Shown one piece after another: positions 50,855 through 62,869 of a stretch of DNA of 64,000 bases. The stretch spans positions 27,036,032 through 27,100,031 of the forward strand of contig CM060173.1 in NCBI GenBank assembly GCA_030549775.1, written 5' to 3'. The translations under genes and the position numbers were made by a program. The notes below the pieces were generated by a model. The model searched no databases, had not been told where the DNA came from, and saw only the letters and a program-made list of their open reading frames with translations. The DNA comes from Tamarix chinensis (Eukaryota > Streptophyta > Magnoliopsida > Caryophyllales > Tamaricaceae). Every line of letters starts with the position of its first letter. The first letter of the stretch is position 1.

Positions 50855-53244
50855 CAAAGGAAAACTCCTATGATAGCTCTACATTGGCATTAATAGCTAA
50901 ATTTCAATTAATAAGCTTATCATCAGCCACATGCATTTATGGATATGCTTCCTCAGATAATAATCAGGTGCATAATAATGACCAAATTATATTGATTCGA
51001 GACAATATGGCTAATCACTAAGTATTATTATAGACTCTAAATACTATCAAGTTTACATGCTCAAACATTCATAACACATATGCACATGTGATAATATGCA
51101 ACTAAAAAGCATATGATGATGGCACTTAGAATATCATTAATAACATATTAACGCATACAATAACAAATGCTATCATTGAAAAGGGCAATCACACAAGGCT
51201 AAGCCATTTTATTTAATTTTAGTAGATGTGATCACATAATCATTCATTTAAGTTGAATGAGAGGAAAATGTACTTTATTAACTCGGCACATAATGGTAAT
51301 TTGGTCATACCTAGTGCACATCTATAACTAGTATCTTTTCATTATCACAAGCTCAACACACAATACTAGTGCATATTGACTTCTAATAACCTCCCACTAT
51401 TAATATGAATATCCTATATAGGATTATCTTACAAAGTAGATGTTAGATCTTATAGTACATTAAGGTAACTAACCAATCACAACACAATATTGGAAAGGCA
51501 TTAAAGACATGACTCTACCTCAAATGCCATCTCGAGGTCTAGGTGAACTATAATCAACAACCAAACTTATAAGAGCAATCAACACATAACATAATCCCAT
51601 ATTGTTATCTTTCACTTTATATTATTAATTTCGTATTAAAGGTGACAAGATTAACTCACATCACAAGCCAATCACACTAATCACCTTAGTAGATTCATTA
51701 GTCACCACTAAATCACCATCATTAGCTTGTAATCCATAATTAGTCACTTCAATCAATTTCAATAATCATACTTAATGAAGTGATAACTAGAGATCATTAA
51801 TATTAGGGAATGCCATAATAGGCCTAACACTTAACCCATTTATCTCCACCACTTAACCATATGAACCAAAAGATCACAATTCTCAAGGTATGACACTCAG
51901 AGCCCATTAAGTCCATTTCTCAATATTTAACCATTTGTTCACTTTATATTTAAGATTTGACTAAAGTTGATGGTTACATGGTCAAGGTTAACCTATAGTC
52001 ACCTAAAAGTCAACCTAAAGGCATCTAGAGTCTAAATTTTACATTTTACACATATTTTATCTAAAATTGACCATATTATCCTTATAACCATATTTAACCC
52101 ATTTCGATTACTTAAGGCCCAAAATAAGTCATATTCACATGAAATTCATATTGAATCTCAATAACTCAAATGCACACACATTAAGTTAAATTGTGTCTGA
52201 AAAGTATAGCAAAAAATTAAATGACTAAAATGCCCTTAGAAAGCTTTATAAGGCATAACATCATACAAAATCCTAATCATGCTTTCTAACATGACTTTAT
52301 GGAAACACAACAAAAAAATACTATAACAAGACTAAACTACTCCTAGATATGCTAAAAAATCAACTACAATGTGGAGGCCCTAAAAATGCTCAAATCTAAA
52401 CATAATATGCATGAATTTCAAGAAATTCATGTAAAGTATCCAAATGACTTATCAAAATCAACAAGAAAATTTTACCCTTGAGCCAAAAACCATACATAAG
52501 CATACTTAACCATTTTTTAACCCTTTTAACTATATATTCTCATGTTACCCTAATTTCATTAAAAAAATACATGCTTTACATACAATTCATGATTAGAAGA
52601 TGGAATTCATGAAACACTACAACATTTATACTAGGAATATTAATAAGCAAGACATAGGATTTATTAAATTTTCAGGCTTTCTTAAGAATAACTTAACTAA
52701 GGTATAAAGATTTAAAATTAAAACCTAATATCTAGAATGCTTTGAATCTAGAGGAGATCAAGAGCTAACATGCTAACACTAAACTTTCACGCTTCTAAAG
52801 TCTAGAACACTACATAGGATCCAAAAGCGCAAAGCAAAATAAGAATAATATAAGCTTTGAAAGTCTCATCCTTAGAAATTAGTCACCTTTAAAGAAAAGT
52901 AAAGTTACAATCTTTATAAAAAAATTCATCAACATACTAGCACAATTATTGAATAAATTTAGTAAAAACATAGGTAAGAGTTAGGAAAAAAAAATTTAAA
53001 ATGGATTGTTTCTTTAAAGATGAAAAAAGTATGAGAAATATGTGACTAATATTCACAAAGTCACAAATCAAACTCTTCTCCACTCAAGATAAAATATAGA
53101 ATGAAGAGAAATTAGATTTTAGAAGATGAATAAAAGCTAAAATTTTGATGTAGGGGAGAGGTAGTGATCAAATTTAATGGAGTAACAATAAGAGAGAACA
53201 AATGTTACTACATGTAAGCTTTTTGTAAAAGCATGACAAGTGAA

Positions 53245-53252
53245 TTTATATA
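53245..53252 (-). promoter_or_regulatory. TATA box of LTR-H
   Basis: TATATAAA on the minus strand, preceded by 'aaactcc', about 400 bp from the LTR start. Confidence 0.35.
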
Positions 53253-54721
53253 GGAGTTTAGACTAAATAATGATCATCTAAGTTCAAATGAGAGGGAAAT
53301 TAATAGGGGTAGGCAGTTGTGGGAGGAGAAAGTGAGAGAGCTTGGGTCCCATTGTACTATAGGTTGGTAAGAAGAAAAAGAAAAGATAAACAATGTAATA
53401 TACAAAATGACAAAAGGTGTAAGAGTGGAGTAGATAAATAGAAGGGGGGAGGTGTAAGAGTAGTTGGGGTTAGAAACATATACAATCATATAGGGAGTAA
53501 AAATTAATTTAAACAAATCTAACTTTTACCCCAAAAATTAATTGCTTTGATTTTAACTATCTTAAAAGATATAATTAAATATACTAATAAAAAATTATTT
53601 TATCTTTTAGAATAGTAATACCATGTTAATTATGGTTTTGGATAAAGTAGAATTACAATCCCTGTCAAAAATATAATTAGAATAGTGAACATTAACCATG
53701 TTCATGAACATGAGTGGATTATGTTCTCATCTATTTCTACTTATTTTCTTCTTTCTCTTTTACATTTTAGTATGGTAGTGTTGAGGAACATCAATGATAG
53801 TATTGGCCTCTAGAATCTTCAATTTTTTCCATTATTAAGCTCTAAACCCCATGATTTTTTTACTCCATCTAATCATGTTATTATTTAAGTACCTACTGTA
53901 ATACCCCGTATTTTTAAAATCCAGATTTATTAATTTTAATGATTTTATTAGCGTAATTTGGTGTAACCAACTAATTATTTTAATTTTGATTCGTTTCATG
54001 AATTTATAAACGATTCGAATTCATATTTGAATTTAATTAATCGTTGTCGTTGCGAACCATTCTAGATAAATTCGTTCACAACAATAATATTATTATATTC
54101 TTATGAATTCAATTTTCGGTTAAAAATATGTATTCCCGTTCTTTCTCATATTTTTATTTTTAATATTTTATATTCATTTTCGATTATAACCTTGTCGTGT
54201 GATTTTAACTTTATTTTGGAGTTATATTTCGTTAACGAAATATATTATTTAATTATGAAATTTTTGCTTAAACAATTAAATTTATTTTAATGATTTTATC
54301 CGTAGTAAATATTTCTGACATTAAATTTATTTTTTTTAAATCGTTAATATTTTCGGGAAGTTTAAATTAAAAATATTTTTGGAGCTTATTTAAGAATATT
54401 TTTTTTGAAATTTTTTTTCTGTTTTACGCTTTTCAGTTTGCGGAAAACCGATTTTGAAGATTATTAAAAATTTGACTTAAATATTTTATTATATATTTTT
54501 AAATATTATTTCAGGGTCTTATAATGTATTTCTGTAAATAATATAAATTTTTACATTCGTTGATGAATTCTTTCGAAAATGTTTTCGAAATTTTGTATAT
54601 AGTTCTTTTATTTATTTTAAGCTTTCGGAACCTTACGAAATAATTTTCATTTAATGAATTTTAGATAAAATCTCCCATCAATAATTTTTAAACTTTAGTA
54701 TTTTGTTTTATGTGTTTTTGT

Positions 54722-54729
54722 TATAAAAA
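54722..54729 (+). promoter_or_regulatory. TATA box of LTR-D
   Basis: TATAAAAA at 825 bp from the LTR start, immediately before the GC-rich leader, as in LTR-A. Confidence 0.45.
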
Positions 54730-54734
54730 AAAAC

Positions 54735-55085
54735 CGCACCTCGACCGAACCCCCTTCTTTCCCTTTTCCCTCTTCTTCCTTTTCTCTTCTCTTCTCTTCC
54801 CTTTGCTGCCTCGACCCCCTACTACCGCAGCCCTAGCCTCCCTCACCTCTGTTCTTCTCCCCAGCTCCTCCCTGCGCCGCCTCGCCTGCCGACCTTCGGT
54901 GACGCTGCAGCAGCAACAGAAGCAGCGCAACAACAGCCAGCTCGACCTTAGCGGTAGCAGCCGACGCCCCAACAGTGACTGCGCGCGGGAGCAACAGCAA
55001 CAACGGCGAGCCGCCGTCCGGCCATGGCGAGCTCGGGCGACGACCGGCGAGCCACCCCCAACCTCCGACGAAGCTTCTCTGGCAT
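54735..55085 (+). other. GC-rich leader block of LTR-D
   Basis: A sharp island of high GC and CpG in AT-rich DNA, with CAG/CAA and CGGCGA words. Two overlapping open frames (54710-55132 and 55024-55368) run through it; the second starts in a good context (GGCCATGGCGAG), but neither product resembles a known family and the second runs on into AT-rich LTR DNA. Probably the transcribed R/U5 leader. Confidence 0.55.
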
Positions 55086-57049
55086 TTTCCTTGCCTCGAT
55101 TTGTGTTGGTTTCGTTTGGTATAAATTTATGAAAACCCTAATATTAATTCGTTTAATTGGGTATGAATTAGCTTATGAAAAGCTAGATCAATTGTTTGAT
55201 TATGTATATATGTGCTGTGAGATTGATTTGGATAGGTTAATTGTATGGTTTAGGTTGGATTTCTGGAAAATTAAATTTTTGACCGGATTATGCCCGAATT
55301 TTTTGGATTCGTTCGATTTAGGGATTTTGGATAAATTGATTATACAATATGTTTTAAAATGTGTCTAATTTCATGTTGGAACCGTCAATTCAAGAAATTT
55401 ATGCAGAATTTATCGGAATTTGATTTATAAGTCAAAATTTGTGTGTAATGAAATTGGGTGGTATAATTGAGTCGTTCCGCTCAATTGATTTTGTAATATC
55501 ATTTAAAATGTATTTAATTTTATATTGGAAGTGTTGATTTGGGAAAATTGTATGTGAATAATCAGAATTGGATTTTTAGGTCAAAACTCTTACGGGTCAA
55601 AATTGGATTTTGTAATCAGGTTATTTTATTCAATTGACTATATAAATAACAATAGAATATGTTTAACTATATTTTTGAACCGTCAATTGATATGTTTTGG
55701 CAAGAATTGATCGGGTTTGCGTTTTGGGCTTAAAAACCCTAATTGTGCTAAATTGCGTATTTCTTTTATTGATTTTGAGCAATTGATTATTTGATGGGTT
55801 ATAAAATGTGTTTAATTGCATTTCTAAACATTCAATTTGATTAATTTTATAGAATTTTATTGAATCGTATTTTCATAAAACCCTAGATTTTAAGTGAGAT
55901 TATGAGATTGGTTATTTGTATAGTTGTTTTGCTAAAATTAAATTTATAAAAGTAGTTGAAATGATCCTAATTGTATTCTAATACCTTTAATTAGAATTAA
56001 TTGATTTGAATTACCTGAGTTTATGTCGTGGGCTTTAAAATCCTAATTTTGAATAATGATCATCTAGGATTGATTAATCGAAAGATTGTTTTGTTGAAAT
56101 TGATTGTCTAGATTTATCTAAAATTGGTTTAATTGTGTTTTAAAACTATCAATATGAGCTAATCAAAGTGATTTGGGTGATTCGTGGTTTAGGTATTAAA
56201 AACCCTAATCTTCGTGGATGATTTAATAAAATTGATTTTGCTATGTGTATTTTATCTAATCGATTTCTATCTTTGGGTTTTAAATCATTTAAATTATGTT
56301 TTAACCTAATCGGTTTGGATTCGGTTCTATGTAAATGGTTGGGTTACCTATTTAGTTGTAAAACCTAATAAATAAGTTATTTTCGATAAATTAACTTATG
56401 ATCGATTATTCTTTCTCGGGCTTTCCAAATTAAGTTGAAATGTCCCAAGTGATATTTGTATTAACCTATTTTGATTTAGTTTTAACCTTACATCTTAATA
56501 GAGTTATGCTTTTAAGTTCTAAGTTTTGGACACATTTTCTAAGAAAGATCATTTGTGTCATTTGTGTTTATGGAATTAGAATATGTGAATTATTGATTCA
56601 TAGGATAGTTTTTAATTTAGTTTTTTATTTCTATCGGATCTAGAAAAGCTTTCTTGTGGACCCACGAGCTAGTGATCTCTCTCCCTCTTATCTCACTTAG
56701 CTAGCTTCGGATCCAAGTAAGTCTCTACTTACCTCTACTTATGGGTATTTCGTAAGGATGTGGCTAAGGTCCCTACGTGTTATGTGACTTGCATGCCTTG
56801 GATGCCTCGTATGATTATATGTCGTGTTTTACATGTTGTTACCTTACCTATTTTATGTGTAGCACAGTTTAAATTCAAGGTATGCCTTTGTGATCGCTTT
56901 TGTTACGTATTAATGTGGATGTGCTACAAGCTGTGACATGATGTAACCCTCTAGGACATGCATGCATGTTAAGGGTGATGTGTGATTTAATAAAACACGA
57001 ATAAGACATTAAGCACATAAAGCGAAAGATGTTGAGCCGAGCCCAGTCC

Positions 57050-57350
57050 GATCCACCGGTAAGAATAGTGGTCAGAGGCGTTCTGCCCTGTGTGTTTCAT
57101 TTCGGTCCACCGGCTATAATAGTAGTCAGAGGCGTTTTGCCCTGTGTGTTTCGTTCCGGTCCACCGGCTACAATAGTGGTTAGAGGAGTTCTGCCCTATG
57201 TGTTTACTTCCGGTCCACCGGCTATAATAGTAGGGGTTTTCGGCTCGACAGACCCAAGTAAATAAGTTAATCCATGGAAAAATACTAAGCACTTACAGTG
57301 AAACACCATGTGAGTTGGGGCCAGTCCGGTCCACCGGCTATGATAGTGGG
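57050..57350 (+). repeat. 54-bp minisatellite of LTR-D
   Basis: Cores TCCACCGG at 57052, 57106, 57160 and 57214, exactly 54 bp apart, and a further one at 57330. Each core is CCACCGGCTATAATAGTGG or variant, followed by 'tcagaggcgttctgccct' and 'gtgtgtttc'. Because 54 is 18 codons, both strands stay open (57029-57265 plus, 56987-57292 minus) with an 18-residue repeat; this is a by-product of the period. Confidence 0.9.
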
Positions 57351-58025
57351 GCTCCCGCACTCACATGGACTATTAAAGAATATGTGTGAAATGGACATAT
57401 TATTAAAGAGGATAAAGAATAAGTCACCGAAAAGTACTCAGGCCTTATCTTGTGTGTTATCGCATGTTACTTATATGATTGTGCTATGTGGGCTATGTGG
57501 TATGATTGTATGCTCAGCCTTAGCGCACCTGCGCCCTTACTCAGTATTGGACCCATACTGATACTACCTTGGTTGAACGGGTCCTGTGATGATCCACTGA
57601 TGGTGGAGAGCAGACCTCCTATGCAGGTTTTGATCGGTTACTAATTTGGGGTGGAAGGCTTGACTTGAGTGAGTAGGCGGTCCGGATATTGGTCCCTTGG
57701 GTTTTGTTTTATTTAGTTATATTTTGTACTACACTTCTTATTTTGAAACCATACTCTTAAGTTGTAATCTTAAACGATATTTTAACTGTTGTTGACTCGT
57801 GTTTTCGTGAATGACCTATGTTAACTATGGACCTATGTTTTGATAACTCTTACTTAATGATTGTTTAGTTTAGCCTTAGCATTTAGTATCGGAACGGTAG
57901 GAGTGAACTGGTCTGGTACTAAGTGTGGCGGTAATACCCCCAAGTTTATGGTTTTAATTCTTTTGCTTCTGCTAAACCTTTCGACTTAAATGAAATTTTT
58001 CAGTAGTAAATTTAGGGGTGTTACA

Positions 58026-59297
58026 CCTATATATTTTATCAAAATTAGTAAACACAAGAAAAAGAACTAAACGTTACACATAAGTGTAACAAATGCTCAT
58101 CAAATAATGCATAACACACCAATAATTCATACTTAAATATCAAACTTATCATGAGAACATGATAATTAACCTATTTAATCAACAATTGTCAAAGGCCAAT
58201 GTGGTTTCAAATAAGACATCCATCATCTCTTTTCCAAGCGTTATATAAGATGGATCCATCGATGTTTAGTTTAAAGAACATTGTGAATGAGGTGTTAGTA
58301 GATGTGATGATCCTTTGTCCTTCTCAACCCTTTCACTTTGTGATCCTTTAGAAACACCCATCTCTTGAGGAGAGAGATGACATCAAGGGGTGCTATCAAA
58401 TGATTAAAAAAAATTGTTACAAATAAACTAAATGGTTGAGAGAGAAACATAAAACATCATTGACCAAGGAAATTCCCATGTAGCACTTTCACCATTGTTA
58501 CTGTTTTGTTCTAACTAGTCCTTGAAATGTGATGATATGAAGAAGTCAACATCAGACACATCATTAATCTTTTTCCATGAATCATCTAAAGTGTTGTATC
58601 TTCTAAATAACTAAATATATAGAGAATTGATTCAAATTGATTAGGATGAAACTGACATATGGGATCAAACATAATACGTTATTGGAAAATAATTTTTTCC
58701 AAGTGAAAAAACATAGGTACTACATCAAAAAGCTTAGTAATAGAAGGGAAATATCAATTTATCATATTTGTTTTTTTATAGGACATTCCTAAATCCATTC
58801 TTTAACTTTTTATTAAGGAAAATTACCAAAATGGCACACCATTTCTAAAAGATCCAAAATAGGATAATCGATCGCCAAATTTTTTTATCGAAATCACAAA
58901 GAAAACACCCTTGGAAAAAGGTTGCTTACTGAAAAAAGAAATCATGGTGAAATTTACTCAAGAGTAAATTTTATCATAATTTTTTTATCACTGCTTTAAT
59001 TTTTTTTATTTTAGTTCAAATTACATTTTTTTTGGTAAAATATATGATGATTTTGATTAAAATATACTCCACTATATAAATATATAAATATGATCATCAT
59101 AATTATAACATTTTAGTTATGATAATAATTACTTTAATTATAATAAATAATTGTTTATTTTAAAAATAATATATATTAAAAATAAATATTATAATTATAA
59201 ATAATAATTATATAATGAAATTATAATGTTCATAACTATAATGGGATTGCATGGACAATTATATATATATATATATATGGAAGGAAGGTGATTCGGA
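58026..59297. other. AT-rich DNA with a fragment shared with the Athila relic
   Basis: About 58176-58285 ('caacaattgtcaaaggcca-tgtggttt' to 'aagaacattgtg') is homologous to 39015-39135, so part of this stretch is retroelement 3' non-coding DNA. An (AT)n run lies at 59259-59278. No gene. Confidence 0.5.
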
Positions 59298-60123
59298 TGT
59301 AATACTTCATTTTTCAAAACCTAATTACCTTACATAATTAAACTCATGACTCACTTCTAAAATATTTATTATCAAAATTTATTCCATTCATAGAACATTC
59401 AAGCTTTCAATCACTTATTTCATTTATTTACAAAAAAAATATATATATCATATTTTGATGTGATTTATCCAATTGTATGTTTTTCATTCACTTTGATTGA
59501 TTCTAAATTTGTAAACCATTCCTTAAAAAATTATAAGCTTATTTTTTTATGTCCCATTTCATTCATAATAAATTTGACTCTTCTACATTTTGTTTTATTT
59601 ATTTATGGAAAATCACATTTTCTAAAAGTTTTTTGATCTAAGAGTTTCACTTATTTTAGTTCAATCCGAATTGATAATTCATTCTTAAAAGTATTCCCAA
59701 GTTATTTATTCATCTCGATGTAACTTGCATTATTATTGAGCTTTATATTAATCACATGTTCTTTCACAAAAAGTTTTTATTTATTTGTGAAAAATTATAA
59801 TTTATGGGATTTTTTAAACTAGTTTTTTTTAATTGTCCAAAATTCATAATAAATTCTAAAAATATTTTAAGCTTCTTCATTAAAATATATTGTATTTATA
59901 AATATAGTGATAATAGTATTTAATTTATGCATAAATATGATCATAATAGTATAATTATTTAAACTATGATAATAATTTTTTATCATAAGAATAATAAATT
60001 ATTATAATTAAAAATAATAATTATATATTAAAAGTATAATATACATAACTCTAATGAGATTGCATGGACCACTATATACCTTCCTAAAAAAGAAGGTAAC
60101 TTGGGTTTTCAAAATCTCAAATC
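59298..60123 (+). repeat. Direct duplication, unit 1 (826 bp)
   Basis: Starts TGTAATACTTCATTTTTC and is paralogous along most of its length to the next unit, for example 'tgtaaaccattccttaaaaaattataagctt' at about 59510 versus 60284. The end (about 59880-60110) also resembles 59080-59290 just upstream of the unit ('gggattgcatggac'). Confidence 0.7.
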
Positions 60124-60960
60124 TGTAATATCCCAAATTTTTGTAATCTTAATTAGGCTTATGCTTCATTCCAAAATATTATAATAGGGCATTACATGCC
60201 ATTTATGTTAAATTTGAACCTTTTGTCATTACTTTTATTTGTTTGTAGAAAATTGTATTTTTAAATGACTTATTCTACTGTGTAAACTTGTAAATAATTC
60301 CTAAAAATTTATAAGTTTATTTGTTCATGCCCCCATGTCATTCATAATAAATTCAAGTTTTCCACAATTTATTTTTATTAATTTTTGAAAATTCACATTT
60401 TTTTGTAATTTTTTCGATATAATTGTTTTAGCGTATTGCAAAACATTCCAAGTTCTTATCTCATTCTTAAAAATATTTTCAAGAATACCCTTTCATTTTG
60501 ATGTTTTTCACAATATTTTCCAGCTTTTTGTTAATTATATATTCATTTTTAGAAATATTTTATTCATTTTCAAAAAAATCAAAATTCTCACTATTTTTCA
60601 CTCATTTTTACTTGCCCAAAATTTTTTATCACTTATAAAAATATTCTAAACTTGGACATTCAGCTTGAACTTTTTAAAATTTTTCTATTCTTTCTAAATC
60701 ACTAAGTCACAAAAAATTTTGTTTATATGACGAGATAATTTTAGCTAATTTATCCATTATAATCTGTTTGAACTCTAAATAAATTTTGAAGCCAAATACT
60801 TTTATATATTTGAATTTCTAAAATTATTATGTATCAATCCAAAACCTTTTGGACCTTTTTTTTATTCAATTTGCATATTTGTGGAACATCCTATTTTGGT
60901 GGATTGTCCAATTTTGCTATTTTTGTTCACATTCCATTAGTTGAGCTTCCTTATACCAAA
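60124..60960 (+). repeat. Direct duplication, unit 2
   Basis: Starts TGTAATATCCCAAATTTTTG. Shares with unit 1 the 'cattcataataaatt', 'gaaaattcacatttt' and 'catctcatt-ttaaaa-tatt' landmarks in order. The TGTAATA starts suggest LTR-like ends; the right end is unclear. Confidence 0.65.
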
Positions 60961-61024
60961 TAGTTTTATGTATTTTAGTTCCTAAAAATTACCCGCATGT
61001 TTATTTCTATATGTTCAACATATC

Positions 61025-61160
61025 TAATACAAATTATTTTTACTTTTAGTATAAATTAATTGTACTTCTAGTAGAAATTAGTTGTACTTCTAACAAAAAT
61101 TATTTGTAATTCTAGTGTGAAGTATTTATACCTCTAGTGCAAATTATTTGCATTTGTGAT
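61025..61160 (+). repeat. 21-24-bp minisatellite, left part
   Basis: Units of AAATTAGTTGTACTTCTAGT and variants at about 61041, 61064, 61085, 61109 and 61130. Confidence 0.8.
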
Positions 61161-62204
61161 GTGCATAGGGTTATGGACTTATGAATTGGGTGGTAATATG
61201 GGTTGGTTATGGTTTAAATTTGATGATAAAGATTCAATGATGATAGATTAAGAAAGATGATGGTTGAATATTTAGGGTTTTGGAGTGATATGCTTCATAG
61301 GTTAGGGTTAGGGTTTAATATTAGGGTTTTGGATGTGGGATGAAGATGATGATGATGAAAGACTATGATGATCATGATGAACAATTTTGATGATGATGAT
61401 TTGATGATGATATTTAGAGTATGATATGGAGATTATGAACTTATGATAATAATAAAATTATTATCTAGGGTTTGGATATAGAATAGGTAGAATTAAATAA
61501 GAATAATAGGTTAAAGATGATAAATGTTATGTTGAAAGTGGCAGCTAGGGTTGAATATTGGCATGAGTTATGGTTGGTTTTAAGGATAGTACTTAATCTC
61601 TAATTCATACTGATAAAGAGATTAATGGTTTCAATAATAATCACACACACATAATTGATTATAATTGAGAAGAACTTACAGAGAATTCAAATAACGAATA
61701 ACTTGTATTTTCATTCAAAATTGGCTATTATATAAACATATAACCCAAAAGATTTTATAGCCTATTTGCACCTCCACAATATTATAAGATAATTTTAATT
61801 AATTAGGATAAAAATCTAATCTAATTGGCCCCCATGTAATGTCTTGTTCCCCACTCCAAGCACATCCTATAAGATAGAATCCCCTTAAAAACTACTTTAT
61901 ACTCTATCCAATCCTAATGCAAATAATTAATAAAATAATAACACAATAAATAAAGCTAAAATCACGCCATTAAGTCTAAAAAAATTTCTCATGCCTCTCG
62001 TGTATGCCATGCATGCCTCTCTCACTAGTGACTCATTTTGTAAGTTTTATCTATAACTAGTAATGTAGTCATCTATTTGTCTTTAAATTTGTAGGGCATC
62101 CTCTCTAGGTAAAGGAAAATATGCTTCATCATAATAAATGTTAAGTCTTAATCATTTGCTCCTACATTATTCTCCCCTTGTTGACTTGAATTTTCCTTAA
62201 ATAT
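61161..62204. other. Sequence splitting the minisatellite
   Basis: About 1.04 kb unlike the array on both sides. It has GATGAT-rich DNA (61335-61415), a few 'ggttaggg' words near 61300 and a transcript-like 'ctattatataaacatataac' near 61725. It is probably an insertion; no clear terminal repeats or TSD. Confidence 0.45.
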
Positions 62205-62560
62205 ACATCTTCAAATACAAATTAGTTATACTTCTAGTGCTAATTACGTGTACAAGAAGTATAATCAATTGTGCTTTTAGTGTAATTTAATTGTAATTCT
62301 AATAGAAATTAGTCATACTTCTAGTACAAATTTTTTGTACTTATATCATAAATTCTTTATTCTTCTTGTACAAATTAGTTGTAATTCTAATAGAAACTAG
62401 TTATACTTCTAGTGTAAAATTAGTTGTACTTCTAGTATAAATTAACTATAGTTTAAATAAGTTATACTTCTAATGCTTATTAGGTATAATTTTAGTAGAA
62501 ATTAGTTGTATTTCTAGTATAAATTAATTTTACATATAGTAAAAATCATTTTGCATAGAT
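62205..62560 (+). repeat. 21-24-bp minisatellite, right part
   Basis: About fifteen diverged units of the same AAATTAGTTRTACTTCTAGT type, resuming the array of 61025-61160. Confidence 0.85.
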
Positions 62561-62869
62561 ATTTAATTTTAAAAAATTAAAAATTTCATCTCTAAGTGCA
62601 TTGGAATTACTCAAAATACAACAACATTTAAGTCATTCAATATCTAAAATTTGAAATAAATAGATCGTAGCAAAATTGAACCACTATAACTTTTTTCTCA
62701 ACCTGAACAACAAAGTTGTTTATAAAACTAAACTACAATATTCAAGTTATATAATATATATTTTTAAAAACTATACTAATATACAACTATGACATATGTT
62801 TTGTTCTCTTTAATTTCATAGTCAAACATCATGTTAGACGTTGATGGCCTATGTTGGGTCACTTGTGAT

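Larger units (their letters stand above)
50486..53657 (-). mobile_element. LTR-H: giant LTR, minus strand
   Basis: On the plus strand it runs from TGAAACACCCTAAATTTTTT (50486) to GTAGAATTACA (53657), the inverse of a TGTAATTC...GGGTGTTTCA LTR. It holds a long (AAT)n run near the 3' end, a purine-rich block (53090-53470) that is the inverse of the usual pyrimidine block, and a TATA box. Flanking pentamers TTCCA/ATCCC agree at only three positions, so the 5' boundary is tentative. Confidence 0.55.
53897..58025 (+). mobile_element. LTR-D: giant solo LTR, best preserved
   Basis: Starts TGTAATACCCCGTATTTTTA at 53897 and ends AATTTAGGGGTGTTACA at 58025; 4129 bp. TSD CCTAC (53892-53896) versus CCTAT (58026-58030), one mismatch. 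It is rich in CpG-containing words compared with its neighbours, suggesting a recent insertion. Order: AT-rich 5' section, TATA box (54722), GC-rich block (54735-55085), long AT-rich section with 'aaaaccctaa' words, 54-bp minisatellite (57050-57350), and a terminal 360 bp shared with the composite LTR arms. No adjacent coding domain, so a solo LTR. Confidence 0.85.

Noticed and set aside
54710..55368. Two open frames (140 and 114 codons) in the GC-rich island
   Set aside because: Inside LTR-D with a TSD on both sides; no family match and the second frame runs into AT-rich LTR DNA.
57050..57350. CRISPR-like array
   Set aside because: Units are adjacent and diverged with similar spacers, in a plant LTR; an ordinary minisatellite.
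61298..61330. Interstitial telomere repeat (TTTAGGG)
   Set aside because: Only two or three 'ggttaggg/tagggttt' words, too few and imperfect.
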